Shown: positions 44,968 through 53,671, counted from the stretch's first letter. The stretch is 64,000 nucleotides of DNA from Chelatococcus asaccharovorans (GCF_003201475.1 NZ_QJJK01000013.1:124001-188000), one strand, 5' to 3'. A program made the numbers and translations. The notes: a model not told the origin generated them from the letters alone.

Positions 44968-45678
44968 ATGGGACAGAACGCTCTTCACGAAAAGGCAAGA
45001 ACGGGTTCCTCCTACATGGATCCGACTAAACGCGCCTACCGCACGGCGGAGGTTGACGTCACGATCCTCAAACACGCGAAGGACGACAACGTCGAGCTCC
45101 GCCTCTACGGCGTCGACCATTCCGCACGTCCGACCTGGAAACTGCGCGACACTGTGACGTTCTACCGCGACGTACTCGGTCTCCCCCTGATTCACACGAT
45201 CAGCGCTCGGGGATGGGGCCAGCCAGGCCATCCGGACTTTCTCCACTTCTTCTTCGACGCGGGAAACGGCGCCACCATCGCCTTCTTCTACTATATCGGC
45301 ACCGAGCGGCCCGAGCGCTATCTGCCGGAGGACAGCCACTTCTATTCGGCGTCGCACACCGCCTGGGGGGTCGAATCCATGGAGCAGCTGGTCGAGTGGA
45401 AGGAGACGCTGGAAGCGCGGGGCATCGTCGTGTCCAACTACACCCGGCACGAAGGTCTGGAATCCATCTACTTCCGCGATCCGAACGGCTATCCTCTCGA
45501 AATCACGCTCAGGCTCCGCGATGTCGAGGAGATCGACGCAAAGGATGCCGAACTGACGCTCGAAGCGGCGATGCAGATCGAGGACGAGGCACGGGCCGCC
45601 AACGAAAAGATGACTGATATCGATACGATCTGGCGCCGCAAGGCGAAGATCGTCGAGTCCTATCTTGGAGAAGCCTGA
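44968..45678 (+). CDS. VOC-family (glyoxalase/extradiol dioxygenase-like) protein
   Basis: A 236-residue vicinal-oxygen-chelate protein. ATG 44968 with GGAG eight bases upstream is used; the longer frame shadows the TetR gene. Metal-ligand candidates are H51 (YGVDHSARPTW), H130 (SASHTAWGV) and E178 (YPLEITL), in the order expected for the fold. It could be an extradiol-type dioxygenase or an isomerase/lyase. The C-terminal 50 residues form an extra helical tail. A small 86-residue gene is coupled to it (TGATG). Confidence 0.8.
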   Translation: MGQNALHEKARTGSSYMDPTKRAYRTAEVDVTILKHAKDDNVELRLYGVDHSARPTWKLRDTVTFYRDVLGLPLIHTISARGWGQPGHPDFLHFFFDAGNGATIAFFYYIGTERPERYLPEDSHFYSASHTAWGVESMEQLVEWKETLEARGIVVSNYTRHEGLESIYFRDPNGYPLEITLRLRDVEEIDAKDAELTLEAAMQIEDEARAANEKMTDIDTIWRRKAKIVESYLGEA

Positions 45679-45938
45679 TGCCCAGCATCTATGTCGTGGA
45701 CGTGCCGGAGTTCCGGCCCCTGGTGGACTCGGCACGCTCCAAGGAAGGGTACTCCGTCTCCGAGCAGCGAAAGGGCTACTACAAGATCGAGACAACCGGC
45801 GAAATGCGTTTCAACCGCAAGGAAATGCAGCTCAAGCCGGCCCTCTGGTATGGCATGTTCACCGGGGGCCTTGATGGTGAAATCAAGGACTTCGGCCGCG
45901 ACGAGGTCGTCGTGATCGGGACGAACAAGCCGCTGTAG
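45678..45938 (+). CDS. Hypothetical small protein coupled to the VOC gene
   Basis: An 86-residue protein with no family recognised. It begins MPSIYVVDVPEFRPLVD, is rich in charged and aromatic residues (QRKGYYKIETTGEMRF) and ends in a short VVVIGTNKPL strand; no signal peptide, membrane segment or cysteine. The ATG shares a base with the VOC stop, so the two are made together, and it may be a subunit or stabilising partner of that enzyme. Convergent with the HpaH-like gene across a large palindrome. Confidence 0.75.
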   Translation: MPSIYVVDVPEFRPLVDSARSKEGYSVSEQRKGYYKIETTGEMRFNRKEMQLKPALWYGMFTGGLDGEIKDFGRDEVVVIGTNKPL

Positions 45939-45943
45939 CCCTT

Positions 45944-46151
45944 AGAGCATGCTGTGTTTGGAGGAAATCCCGCCGTCATTCCGGGGCCTCGCATCAACGA
46001 GGAGCCCGGAATCCATGAACACGAAGTCTGACAAGAAGACGCGTCGGACTGTGCCTCCACGGTTAAGCGTGGTGTTCATGGGTTCGGGCTCGGGCCTTTC
46101 GGCCCGCCCCGGAATGACGACGGAGGTTCCGTTATGAAATCAGCATGCTCT
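45944..46151. repeat. Large nested palindrome between convergent genes
   Basis: Outer arms AGAGCATGCTG and CAGCATGCTCT enclose a second pair CGTCATTCCGGGGC / GCCCCGGAATGACG and a third CATGAACAC / GTGTTCATG, with small GC hairpins inside. It fills the gap between convergent genes and could end both transcripts. Built on the same plan as the element at 5713-5922 (arms begin CGTCAT-CCGGGC). Confidence 0.8.
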
Positions 46152-46207
46152 GGATCGTCGAAGGCTTTTTAAAACTTGGAATCCGGCGGGCGCGACGGTA
46201 ATCCTGG

Positions 46208-47017
46208 TCAATCCGCAAAGCGACATTCGATGATTCCATAAGGACCGAAATCACCGCTGATGAGGCTCCCAGGCGGCGCTTCCACCGGACGGATGAATGA
46301 TCCCGAAAGGACCAGCTGCCCGGGTTCGATCGACTGGCCATAGGTATGCAGCCGTTCGGCAAGCCATGCGACTGCCGTGATGGGATCGTTCAAGACGCCG
46401 GCCGCCAGACCGGTCTCCTCCACGTCCCCATCGCGCGACAGGATGGCTCCAATCCATCGCAGGTCCACCTCGCGGAAACCCGCGACCGGCCTTCCGGTCA
46501 CGATCCCGGCGTTCGCCGCATTGTCGGCGATCGTATCGAACACGGTACGCGTTCTTCCGGTCTTGTGGTCCTTGCGGACAATGCGCGTATCCAGAATTTC
46601 CAGCGCCGGCACTGCATAGTCGATGGCTGAGAGGATGTCGTCCCGGGAGAGATTGCCCCCTGCCAGCCGGGATTTCATGACGAAGGCAAGCTCCGCTTCG
46701 ACCCTGGGCTGAATGAAACGGCCCCTGGGGACGACGGCCGGTGCCTCGAACACCATGCTGCGCAGGAGCGGACCGGAGTCGGGAATGTCGATGTTCAGCG
46801 CGGCCTGCATGGCTTTCGACGTCAGCCCGATCTTCCAGCCGACGATGCTGTCGCCGCGGGCGCATTTCCGCCGGACCCACTCTTCCTGGATGGAATAGGA
46901 ATCGTCCATGTCGATTTCCGGGAAGGCGAGGCTTAGCAAGCCCGTCTGCTCACCCGTCTTCTCGGCGTGATCAAGTCTGCTGACGACATCGAGAATCTCA
47001 TCTGCGGTCAATGCCAT
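46208..47017 (-). CDS. 2-oxo-hept-4-ene-1,7-dioate hydratase-like (HpaH/MhpD family)
   Basis: A 269-residue hydratase of the FAH-related 2-keto-4-pentenoate hydratase family (HpaH is 267). ATG 47017 has GGAG eight bases upstream; the longer frame reads through a repeat. Landmarks: GWKIGLTSKAMQ near 60-71, RVEAELAFVM with metal-binding glutamates near 103-112, and an LSGSF segment near the C-terminus. It would hydrate a dienoate produced by meta-cleavage, which fits an extradiol-type ring opening, perhaps by the VOC protein. Confidence 0.88.
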   Translation of the reverse strand: MALTADEILDVVSRLDHAEKTGEQTGLLSLAFPEIDMDDSYSIQEEWVRRKCARGDSIVGWKIGLTSKAMQAALNIDIPDSGPLLRSMVFEAPAVVPRGRFIQPRVEAELAFVMKSRLAGGNLSRDDILSAIDYAVPALEILDTRIVRKDHKTGRTRTVFDTIADNAANAGIVTGRPVAGFREVDLRWIGAILSRDGDVEETGLAAGVLNDPITAVAWLAERLHTYGQSIEPGQLVLSGSFIRPVEAPPGSLISGDFGPYGIIECRFAD

Positions 47018-47181
47018 TCGAAGTCTCCGGGCTGTTTGACAGACAGGCCTGATTGATGTCCCGCCTCCCAGGCTCGCTCGATCCTGAGTGCCGGTTTGAC
47101 GATGCCCAACTGCCGCTTCACTTGGTTTTCCCGACGGCCTTCGAGACATCGGGCGGGAGGGCCCCGAACAGCGCGTCGGGC

Positions 47182-47350
47182 CTAGTGGAGCGAATTTGAC
47201 ATTTGAGTCCCGCCTGACATGAGGCTCCAGATCAAATGTCAAATTCAAAAGCTCCACTAAAACCATTAACTTGCTAGTGGTTCTCCTGACTCCGACATTT
47301 GCTCCGAGGTCCGTATCAGGCGGATGCAAATGTCGGAGTCGAACCACTAG
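47182..47350. repeat. Double-hairpin palindromic repeat, copy 2 (inverted)
   Basis: Reverse-complement counterpart of the element at 2676-2843 along its full length, with scattered substitutions and small indels. It lies between the HpaH-like and ornithine-cyclodeaminase-like genes. Confidence 0.9.
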
Positions 47351-47362
47351 CGCGCCGTGAAG

Positions 47363-48367
47363 TCAGAGGGCACGCCACCGCGGCTGAGCCGGAGGCGACT
47401 TGCCGATCTTCACGCCGACATCCTGCTGTTCGGCGCGCTCGACCACGAGGCGTGCAACGGCAAGATCGGCGAGGCCCGTGCCCACCGCCTTGAAGACGCT
47501 CACACCCGCCGTACGAGGCTTGCGCCCCGCCAGGATGATGCAGCCCAGCGTCTCGACGTTCCCCCAGTTCGAAATGTCCTCACCAAAACGATCGCGGAAC
47601 TCCTTCGAACTCGCCATGACGCGCTCGACATTGTCGACCACGATGCGGCCGGCGCGCTCGAACACGTCCGGCTCGAATTCCGCGGAGTTCGGGAGGATTG
47701 CACCGACGGCGTTCAGATGAGCATTCGCTTCGAGCATGGCGCCGGCCAGAAAAGGCTTCCGCGATCGCGTGATCAGGGTGACGATGGGCACACCATCCAC
47801 AGCGCGCTCAAGACTGGGCTCGGCCGCGACGTCGAAGCTGAATAATTCTCTCGCCTGCGCCGCGAAGCGCTCCCTGTTCTCCTCGGTCGGGCTGTAGACA
47901 CGCAGCCGCTTGAGTTTTCTGACCGCTGCGACGGCTGCGACCTGCAGCATGGCCTGCCGGCCCGTTCCGATGACCGCCATCTCATCCGCATCCGGCACAG
48001 CCATCCAGTCCGTCGCGATGCCCGATGCCGCAGCGGTCCGAAGCCGGCCGAGACCACCGGCCTGGATCATTGCCCTGAGATGACCGACATTCGGCTCAAA
48101 GACCGACATGACGGAGGATGCGCCCTTTGGCGTGTTGATCCAGGTCTTGAACCCGGCAATGTCCAGCGTCTCGGCGAGCGAAGCGAGGGCGTGCAGGGTG
48201 GACCTGTCACCATAGGTCGCCTGGATCTTCGGGAAATTCTTGGCCGCGCCCGCGAATTCGAGGGTCAGCATGTCACTGAGTGCCTCCATCGCATCATTGA
48301 GATCGATGAGCCGGGTCACATCGGCCTCGGTCAAGAAACGCGTGATCGTTGTGTCAATCATGGGCAC
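47363..48367 (-). CDS. Ornithine cyclodeaminase / mu-crystallin family protein
   Basis: A 334-residue NAD(P)-binding protein. GTG at 48367 lies seven bases after AAGGAG and is used as start; ATG 48361 is the alternative. The dinucleotide motif is AVIGTGRQA near 130-138, the substrate region includes FKTWINTPKG and AAASGIATDWM, and GAILPNSAEF marks the C-terminal part. Members reduce or deaminate cyclic or linear imino acids. In a catabolic cluster it points to a nitrogen-containing intermediate, but this is inference. Confidence 0.85.
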   Translation of the reverse strand: MPMIDTTITRFLTEADVTRLIDLNDAMEALSDMLTLEFAGAAKNFPKIQATYGDRSTLHALASLAETLDIAGFKTWINTPKGASSVMSVFEPNVGHLRAMIQAGGLGRLRTAAASGIATDWMAVPDADEMAVIGTGRQAMLQVAAVAAVRKLKRLRVYSPTEENRERFAAQARELFSFDVAAEPSLERAVDGVPIVTLITRSRKPFLAGAMLEANAHLNAVGAILPNSAEFEPDVFERAGRIVVDNVERVMASSKEFRDRFGEDISNWGNVETLGCIILAGRKPRTAGVSVFKAVGTGLADLAVARLVVERAEQQDVGVKIGKSPPAQPRWRAL

Positions 48368-48806
48368 CGTCAGTCTCCTTCGAGATCAATTAAGGGACGG
48401 CTGGCCTTCGTTGAAAGAAGAAGCTTGGGAAATGGACCGTTTCCAACATTTTACTTTGTCTCTATCGCCGACATGGTGAGACTATCCAGCTATTGGGTGA
48501 AAGGGCTGCGGGGGTGGTGCGCCCGGCCTGACATCGCAGGAGAATGCTTAAGGGCCGCCCCGCGCAACGACGGATCACTGCCCCACAGCCTGGTCCGGGG
48601 ACAGCAATCATAGGGTGCTGATGCCAAGACTTCGGAAAACGATACATCCCGGAAAGACCCGGTCAATGTGCGGCACGTCCTAAGCGCCGCCCCTCGTCTT
48701 GCCGCCGGGTTTCAGACATGCTGACATCCTTGCCGCTTCACCGTCCGTTGAATCTGTTGCATACGGGTTCGACAGAACATGGAAAATATTGGTAGACATT
48801 AAGCCC
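48368..48806. other. Intergenic region with a palindrome
   Basis: Divergent gap between the cyclodeaminase-like and TetR genes. GGAAA-N7-TTTCC at 48428-48444 (extended TTGGgAAA ... TTTCCAA) is a plausible operator for the TetR protein. No gene or RNA recognised elsewhere in it. Confidence 0.5.
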
Positions 48807-49439
48807 ATGAATCATACCGTGCCCGCCCTACGACGTGAGAGGCGAAGTAACGAAGCCCGCCGGGTCGAGACACGAATGGCACTGCTTGCGGCAGCCATCG
48901 ATGTGTTCAGCGATGTTGGGTTCGCGGCCGGTACCACGAAGATGATCGCGGAAAAGGCGAAAGTCACGCGCGGCGCACTTCAGTATCACTTCAGCTCCAA
49001 GGAGGACATGATCGTCGCTGTCGTCGATCATGCGATGAATCAGATAAACTTCCGCTTCAACGGCGAGGAGCACGTCCACAAATCGATCGGCGAGCGGTTG
49101 GAATTCATTCTCGCCAACTATCGCGAAGCGTTCTCGTCGCCGACGTTTCTAGCCGTGATCCAGATTTACCTCGGCGTCCGAAAAGACCCACACCTGTCGC
49201 ACATCATTTCGAGGCAGCACGCACTTTCGCGAAAGGCAATCAACAAGACCTGGGTCGACCTGTTTCCGGAGGCCGCCAACGATCCCGAAAAGCTGAGCAC
49301 CCTGCGGCGGATCACGATGGGGATCATCCGCGGCTATGTCGTCGGCGAAGCGCTGGGCGGGAGCAATTTCTGGCCTCAGGACGAAATCGCCGTGCGCGCC
49401 ATCCTGCAGGAACAGATAAACAAGTTGATCGCCTCCTGA
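48807..49439 (+). CDS. TetR-family transcriptional regulator
   Basis: A 210-residue TetR regulator; helix-turn-helix about 24-70 (TRMALLAAAIDVFSDVG, AKVTRGALQYHF), then a ligand domain. ATG 48807 is chosen because residues before it have no family likeness; the ribosome site is weak. Divergent from the cyclodeaminase-like gene and convergent with a TRAP operon; either could be its target. Confidence 0.88.
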   Translation: MNHTVPALRRERRSNEARRVETRMALLAAAIDVFSDVGFAAGTTKMIAEKAKVTRGALQYHFSSKEDMIVAVVDHAMNQINFRFNGEEHVHKSIGERLEFILANYREAFSSPTFLAVIQIYLGVRKDPHLSHIISRQHALSRKAINKTWVDLFPEAANDPEKLSTLRRITMGIIRGYVVGEALGGSNFWPQDEIAVRAILQEQINKLIAS

Positions 49440-49485
49440 GGGCTTCGAGCGACCGTCGCGCGATGCCGATGAGGTCCCCGCGGCA

Positions 49486-49998
49486 TCACAAGACCGCGCC
49501 GCCCTCCTCGTCTTCGAGCCTATCGCGCCCGGACCATTTGTGGGCAGCCATCACCAGCATCGAGACCGCGCTGGCGAGGAGCGCGAAGGCCACGAGACTG
49601 TGGTGCACCAACGGTGATATGCGAAGGATCCCCTTGTATCGGCCCACTGCGGCGAGGTGCAGCCCTTCCTGCAGTACGACATAGGCGACATAGAACAGCA
49701 GCAGGCCGCCGAGGCAAAGCCAGACCGATTCGAGCCTCGCCTTGTTGCGGGGAGACATTGCCGACGTGCCAAGCTCGACGACGAGGTGCCTGTTGCGCGC
49801 GAAGGTGACCGGGATCGCGAAGCCGGTTGCAACGATCAGCGCGAGCGACGTGAGGTCCAGAACTCCGACGATGTAGCCGACGCCGAGATTGCGCAGCACC
49901 ACGTCGATTGCGACGACCGACATCATCGCAAGAAGGGCAACGGCTGCGAGGGATTCCAGCGCAACCACCGGCCATGAGACGAGCTTCTTCAAGTTCAT
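49486..49998 (-). CDS. TRAP transporter small permease (DctQ family)
   Basis: A 170-residue protein with four membrane segments. ATG 49998 with GAGG seven bases upstream is used; a GTG 14 codons earlier would overlap dctM. It is last in the operon, so the order here is DctP-DctM-DctQ, unlike the two other TRAP operons. The ATGFAIPVTFARNRHLVVEL stretch is typical. Confidence 0.88.
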   Translation of the reverse strand: MNLKKLVSWPVVALESLAAVALLAMMSVVAIDVVLRNLGVGYIVGVLDLTSLALIVATGFAIPVTFARNRHLVVELGTSAMSPRNKARLESVWLCLGGLLLFYVAYVVLQEGLHLAAVGRYKGILRISPLVHHSLVAFALLASAVSMLVMAAHKWSGRDRLEDEEGGAVL

Positions 49999-50006
49999 AT
50001 CATGCC

Positions 50007-51311
50007 TCAATTGAACAGCAGGTTTGGAAGCCACAGGCACAGCGGCGGGAAGGCGATGAGAATCCCGACGCGCACGAAATCCGCCATGAGGAAGGGCGTA
50101 ACGCCCCGGAAGGCCTCACTCAGGGTAATCTGCGGCACGAGCGCATTGATGACGAACACGTTCATCCCGAAGGGCGGCGTCAGGAGGCCGATTTCGACGA
50201 CCATGACGAGGACGATGCCGAACCAGATCAGATCGTAGCCGATATGCGAGATGATCGGATAGAGAAACGGCGTCATGATCAGCACGATCGCGATCGAATC
50301 GAGGACGCAGCCCAGCAGCACCAGGAGGAGGATGATCATCATCAGCAGGGCGAAGGGCGGGACATTGAGGCCGAGGAAGAACGCTTCGATGGTCGCCGGA
50401 AGTCTCGACGCCTCCATGAAGAAGTTGAAGTAGTCGATGCCGATCAGCAGCAGGAACACCATGCCGGTGATGAGCACCGTCTCCCGGACGGAGGTCCAGA
50501 TTTCCGATGGCCCGAGCGTTCTGAAGGCGATGCCGATCATGAGGACGGCCGCGGCGCCGACCCCCGCTCCCTCGGTTGGGGAGAAGAACCCGCCGAAGAT
50601 GCCGCCCATGACGATGCCGAAAACCAGAGCGGGTGCCATGATGTCGAGAAGCGTCCGCATCTGCTCGTGGAAGGGCAGCCGCTTCTGATGCGGCGCGATC
50701 TTCGGATCGAGCGAGACCCAGATCACGATCGCCGCGCAGTACAGCAGGATCGCGACGATTCCGGGAATGATGCCGGCGGCAAAGAGCCGGCCCACGGACG
50801 TCTCGGTGATATAGGCGTAGAGGATCATCAGCAGCGAGGGCGGGATCAGAATGCCGAGCGTGCCGCCCGCACCCACCGCGCCAGCGGCGAGCTTGGGATC
50901 GTAACCGTAGCGGAGCATTTCCGGCACCGAGATGCGGGCCATTGTCGTGACCGTCGCCAGCGAACTGCCGCAGATGGCGCTGAATCCGCCGGCGGCCAGG
51001 ATCGTTCCCGCCGCGAGCCCTCCGCGGAAATATCCGACGAAGGCGTTTGCGGATCTGTAAACCGATCCCGCCATGCCCGAGTGGAGGGCGAAGTTGCCCA
51101 TCAGAAGGAACAGCGGGACCATCGACAGGGTGTCGCTCGACAGGACGTGCACCGGCGAGGTGGATGACACGAAGTTGACCGCCGACCAGCCTTGAAGCGC
51201 CCATATTCCCATGACGCCGACCAGGAGCATGGCGACCCCGATAGGCGCCCTTAAGAATATCATCACCAGAAGCGCGGTGATGCCGATAAGACCTATGGTT
51301 TCGGGTGACAT
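50007..51311 (-). CDS. TRAP transporter large permease (DctM family)
   Basis: A 434-residue polytopic membrane protein with the usual VPLFLLMGNFALHSG, FSAICGSSLATVTT and LIPPSLLMILYA segments. ATG 51311 follows GAAGG by eight bases. It lies between its DctP (24 bp upstream) and DctQ (8 bp downstream). Confidence 0.92.
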   Translation of the reverse strand: MSPETIGLIGITALLVMIFLRAPIGVAMLLVGVMGIWALQGWSAVNFVSSTSPVHVLSSDTLSMVPLFLLMGNFALHSGMAGSVYRSANAFVGYFRGGLAAGTILAAGGFSAICGSSLATVTTMARISVPEMLRYGYDPKLAAGAVGAGGTLGILIPPSLLMILYAYITETSVGRLFAAGIIPGIVAILLYCAAIVIWVSLDPKIAPHQKRLPFHEQMRTLLDIMAPALVFGIVMGGIFGGFFSPTEGAGVGAAAVLMIGIAFRTLGPSEIWTSVRETVLITGMVFLLLIGIDYFNFFMEASRLPATIEAFFLGLNVPPFALLMMIILLLVLLGCVLDSIAIVLIMTPFLYPIISHIGYDLIWFGIVLVMVVEIGLLTPPFGMNVFVINALVPQITLSEAFRGVTPFLMADFVRVGILIAFPPLCLWLPNLLFN

Positions 51312-51335
51312 GTCAGCGCCCTTCACATTCGCCGC

Positions 51336-52343
51336 TTACTTCGAGCGCTCTTCGATGATCCGGTCGTAGACAGCCCGTGCCGGAAGCCCCCGCGCTTCGA
51401 GCTCGGCAAGGCGCTTCTCGATCACCGGGACGACCGTGTCGGCCATCTTCTGGCGCTGTTCCGGCGTCAGCTCGTGGATGACGTTGCCGAGATTCTTGGC
51501 CAGTTCGATCGCCTTGCCATCGGAGGTGAGAAAGCAGCGCGAGGTCTTGATCGACGCTTGCGTCCCGGAATGCTTGTCGACGATGGCCTTGGCGTCCGCC
51601 GGCAGCGCCTCATAGGTCTTCTTGTTCATCACCGTGAAGCCGATGCTGGTGCCCATGTTCGTCACGTAATGGTGCTTCGTGACCTCCGCGACCTTGAAGG
51701 CGATCGTTGTGGTCCAGTTTCCATGGATCCCGTCCAGGACACCCTTCTGCAGATTCTCGTAAATCTGGGGAGAGGGGATGAACGAGACTTGCGCACCCAG
51801 GGCTTGCATCGCCGCGAGGTGAACGTCTCCAGCGGAGCGTATCCGCAAGCCCGACAGGTTGGTCGGATCCTTCAACTCCTTGCGCGTATGGATCTGGTAG
51901 AGCGAGGTCATCCACAGGTGGATCACCTTGACGTCCTGCCACTCCGCGCCCAGGAACTCCGGGAGGATCGTGTCGTTGAGGATCCGTGTGCCGGAATCCA
52001 GATCGCCCACCGCAAACGGCATCGTGATCAGTTCGGTCAGCGGAAACTGACCTTCCGTATAGGAGGTGATCCCGAAGGCCATATCTGTGATGCCGCGCGC
52101 CACCTGGTCATACTGCTGGGTCGCATTCCCGAAGGCTCCACCACCGTAGTACCCTTCGAGCGTCACATCATCGAGCGCCGCGAGCTCATCGAGCATCGGA
52201 ACGACTCCGCACGAGAAGATGGTGTTCGTCTTGGGCGTGAACGATGCCACCTTCAGCACGGTCTTCGCGGCAGCAGGCTCCGATATGCTGAGTGCAAACA
52301 GAAGGCTCAGCCCGCAGATCATCTTCGCAAGCGTTGATTTCAT
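51336..52343 (-). CDS. TRAP transporter substrate-binding protein (DctP family)
   Basis: A 335-residue periplasmic protein. ATG 52343 follows GGGAGGA and opens a Sec signal peptide with cleavage near residue 26 (EPAAAKT). The LSGLRIRSAGDVH stretch has the ligand-carboxylate arginine. First gene of the third TRAP operon; the 320-bp leader reaches back to the palindrome at 52663, and the stretch 52344-52662 shows no gene. Confidence 0.92.
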   Translation of the reverse strand: MKSTLAKMICGLSLLFALSISEPAAAKTVLKVASFTPKTNTIFSCGVVPMLDELAALDDVTLEGYYGGGAFGNATQQYDQVARGITDMAFGITSYTEGQFPLTELITMPFAVGDLDSGTRILNDTILPEFLGAEWQDVKVIHLWMTSLYQIHTRKELKDPTNLSGLRIRSAGDVHLAAMQALGAQVSFIPSPQIYENLQKGVLDGIHGNWTTTIAFKVAEVTKHHYVTNMGTSIGFTVMNKKTYEALPADAKAIVDKHSGTQASIKTSRCFLTSDGKAIELAKNLGNVIHELTPEQRQKMADTVVPVIEKRLAELEARGLPARAVYDRIIEERSK

Positions 52344-52662
52344 GTCTTCCTCCCTTTTTTTGACTTTGGTTCTGCGGGCGAGTATCCCGCCCCGCTTTTT
52401 GTTCATGTCTGAGCGTCTGTCGGCTCGCGGGGCAGAAGTGACGGCGCGCTTCCATCGCGGCGAGCTGTTCCCTGTCGGTCATGCTTCCTGCGCACGCGGG
52501 AGGAGCGAAACCTGAGGAGCCGTCGACACACGGATGGGAGCTCGTCAGCACCGAAGCTTAAGGTACTCCGGTCCCGCTGGTCGTGTTCGAACTCGACACG
52601 GTCCAATCAGTTCGACGTCTGCCACTGCCCACGCCCACCTCCACACGCCGCCCCCGCTATTT

Positions 52663-52694
52663 ATCTATGTCGTCAAATTTTTGACGACATAGAT
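52663..52694. promoter_or_regulatory. Perfect 32-bp palindromic operator
   Basis: Arms ATCTATGTCGTCAAA and its exact complement around a central TT. The same core occurs at 38394 and, in part, at 41160, 27640 and 53627, all before genes of the aromatic region, so it is read as an operator rather than a terminator. It lies between the AroE-like gene and the third TRAP operon, both on the minus strand. Confidence 0.75.
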
Positions 52695-52743
52695 GAGCAG
52701 GAATTCGAGGGTTCGGTCAAGTGTTATCTCCCCAGCCGGGGCA

Positions 52744-53541
52744 TTACCTGTCGGCGATGAAGGCCGTGATGGCCTCGGCCTGCGCTTTCATCATCTCGAT
52801 GCCCGGCACCACGCGGCAGCCCTTCGCGCGCGCGGCGAGGATCGTCTCGCTCTCGCGCGGGGCGACGACACAGGCGACGTCCGTCTCTCGGTTCAGGCTG
52901 CCAAAATCAAGCGGCGTCGGATCGCCCTCCTTGAGACCAAGCGACGTTGCATTGATGATGACGTCGTAATCCGTCCGATTGCCGGAGACGGCCGCGATCT
53001 CAAGCGCGGGAACGGCGCGCCGCATCGCCTCGGCCAGTTCCAGAGCCTTGAATTCGGACCGGTTATGGACATGGACGCATGCGGGCTTTTCCTTGCACAG
53101 GGCGAAAGCGATGGCGCGCGCCGCTCCGCCGGCCCCGCAGACGAGCACCCGCCGGCCCGCGACAGTCACCCCGCTTTTCGCCATGCCGCCGATCATTCCA
53201 ATGCCGTCGAATATCTCAGAGACGAGCCGTCCATCGATGATCTTGGTGACGTTTGCCGCGCCGCAAAGTTTCGCATTCGGCATCAGTTCGTCGCTTAGCC
53301 TGGTGATCTGCTGCTTGTGGGGAATGGTCGTGGTGAAGGCGATGTAATTGGACGTCCTTCGCAGCACCGCGACGGTCGCGCCCAGGTTCTCCGGCTTGAC
53401 GTGCATCGGATGCATGATCCAATCCAGCCCATGCCGGGCAAACACCGCGTTCATGATCGAAGGCGCGCGCACCTGGATTACCGGATCGGCAAGGCTCGCG
53501 ATCATGCGCGTGACACCGGTGATCGGCTTAACAACTGTCAT
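52744..53541 (-). CDS. Shikimate-dehydrogenase-family oxidoreductase (AroE-like)
   Basis: A 265-residue NAD(P)-dependent dehydrogenase. ATG 53541 follows GGGAGGAAG by six bases. The dinucleotide motif is VCGAGGAARA (134-143), and the catalytic Lys76 (TTIPHKQQ) and Asp112 (EIFDGIGM) are kept. The two serines that hold shikimate's carboxylate in true AroE (S-x-S-P) are replaced by VRAP (24-27), so the substrate is probably not shikimate. It sits in a catabolic cluster without other aro genes, upstream of a TRAP operon. Confidence 0.85.
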   Translation of the reverse strand: MTVVKPITGVTRMIASLADPVIQVRAPSIMNAVFARHGLDWIMHPMHVKPENLGATVAVLRRTSNYIAFTTTIPHKQQITRLSDELMPNAKLCGAANVTKIIDGRLVSEIFDGIGMIGGMAKSGVTVAGRRVLVCGAGGAARAIAFALCKEKPACVHVHNRSEFKALELAEAMRRAVPALEIAAVSGNRTDYDVIINATSLGLKEGDPTPLDFGSLNRETDVACVVAPRESETILAARAKGCRVVPGIEMMKAQAEAITAFIADR

Positions 53542-53626
53542 CGCGGCTTCCTCCCGGACTGGTCGTGGCCTAGGCAAATCCGGCTTGGACGGAATCAGCC
53601 GGTTCCATACAAACCATTGATTTTAC

Positions 53627-53646
53627 TTGTCTATTCTTTTTGACAG
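53627..53646. promoter_or_regulatory. Imperfect operator before the AroE-like gene
   Basis: TTGTCTATTCTTTTTGACAG, with TGTC/GACA arms and the TTTTTGAC core of the palindromes at 38394 and 52663. Distance to the start codon is about 85 bp. Confidence 0.45.
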
Positions 53647-53671
53647 CAAGCCCGCAGCAGATGGACGCGCT

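Noticed and set aside
44542-45678. 378-residue form of the VOC protein
   Set aside because: The first 142 codons run antisense through the TetR gene; GGAG before ATG 44968 marks the real start.
49908-51167. 419-residue plus-strand ORF opposite dctM
   Set aside because: Extremely Asp/Arg/His/Gln-rich shadow of a membrane-protein gene.
52663-52694. Perfect palindrome considered as the terminator of the AroE-like gene
   Set aside because: The arms are AT-rich, no T tract follows, and the same core recurs upstream of other genes, which fits an operator better.
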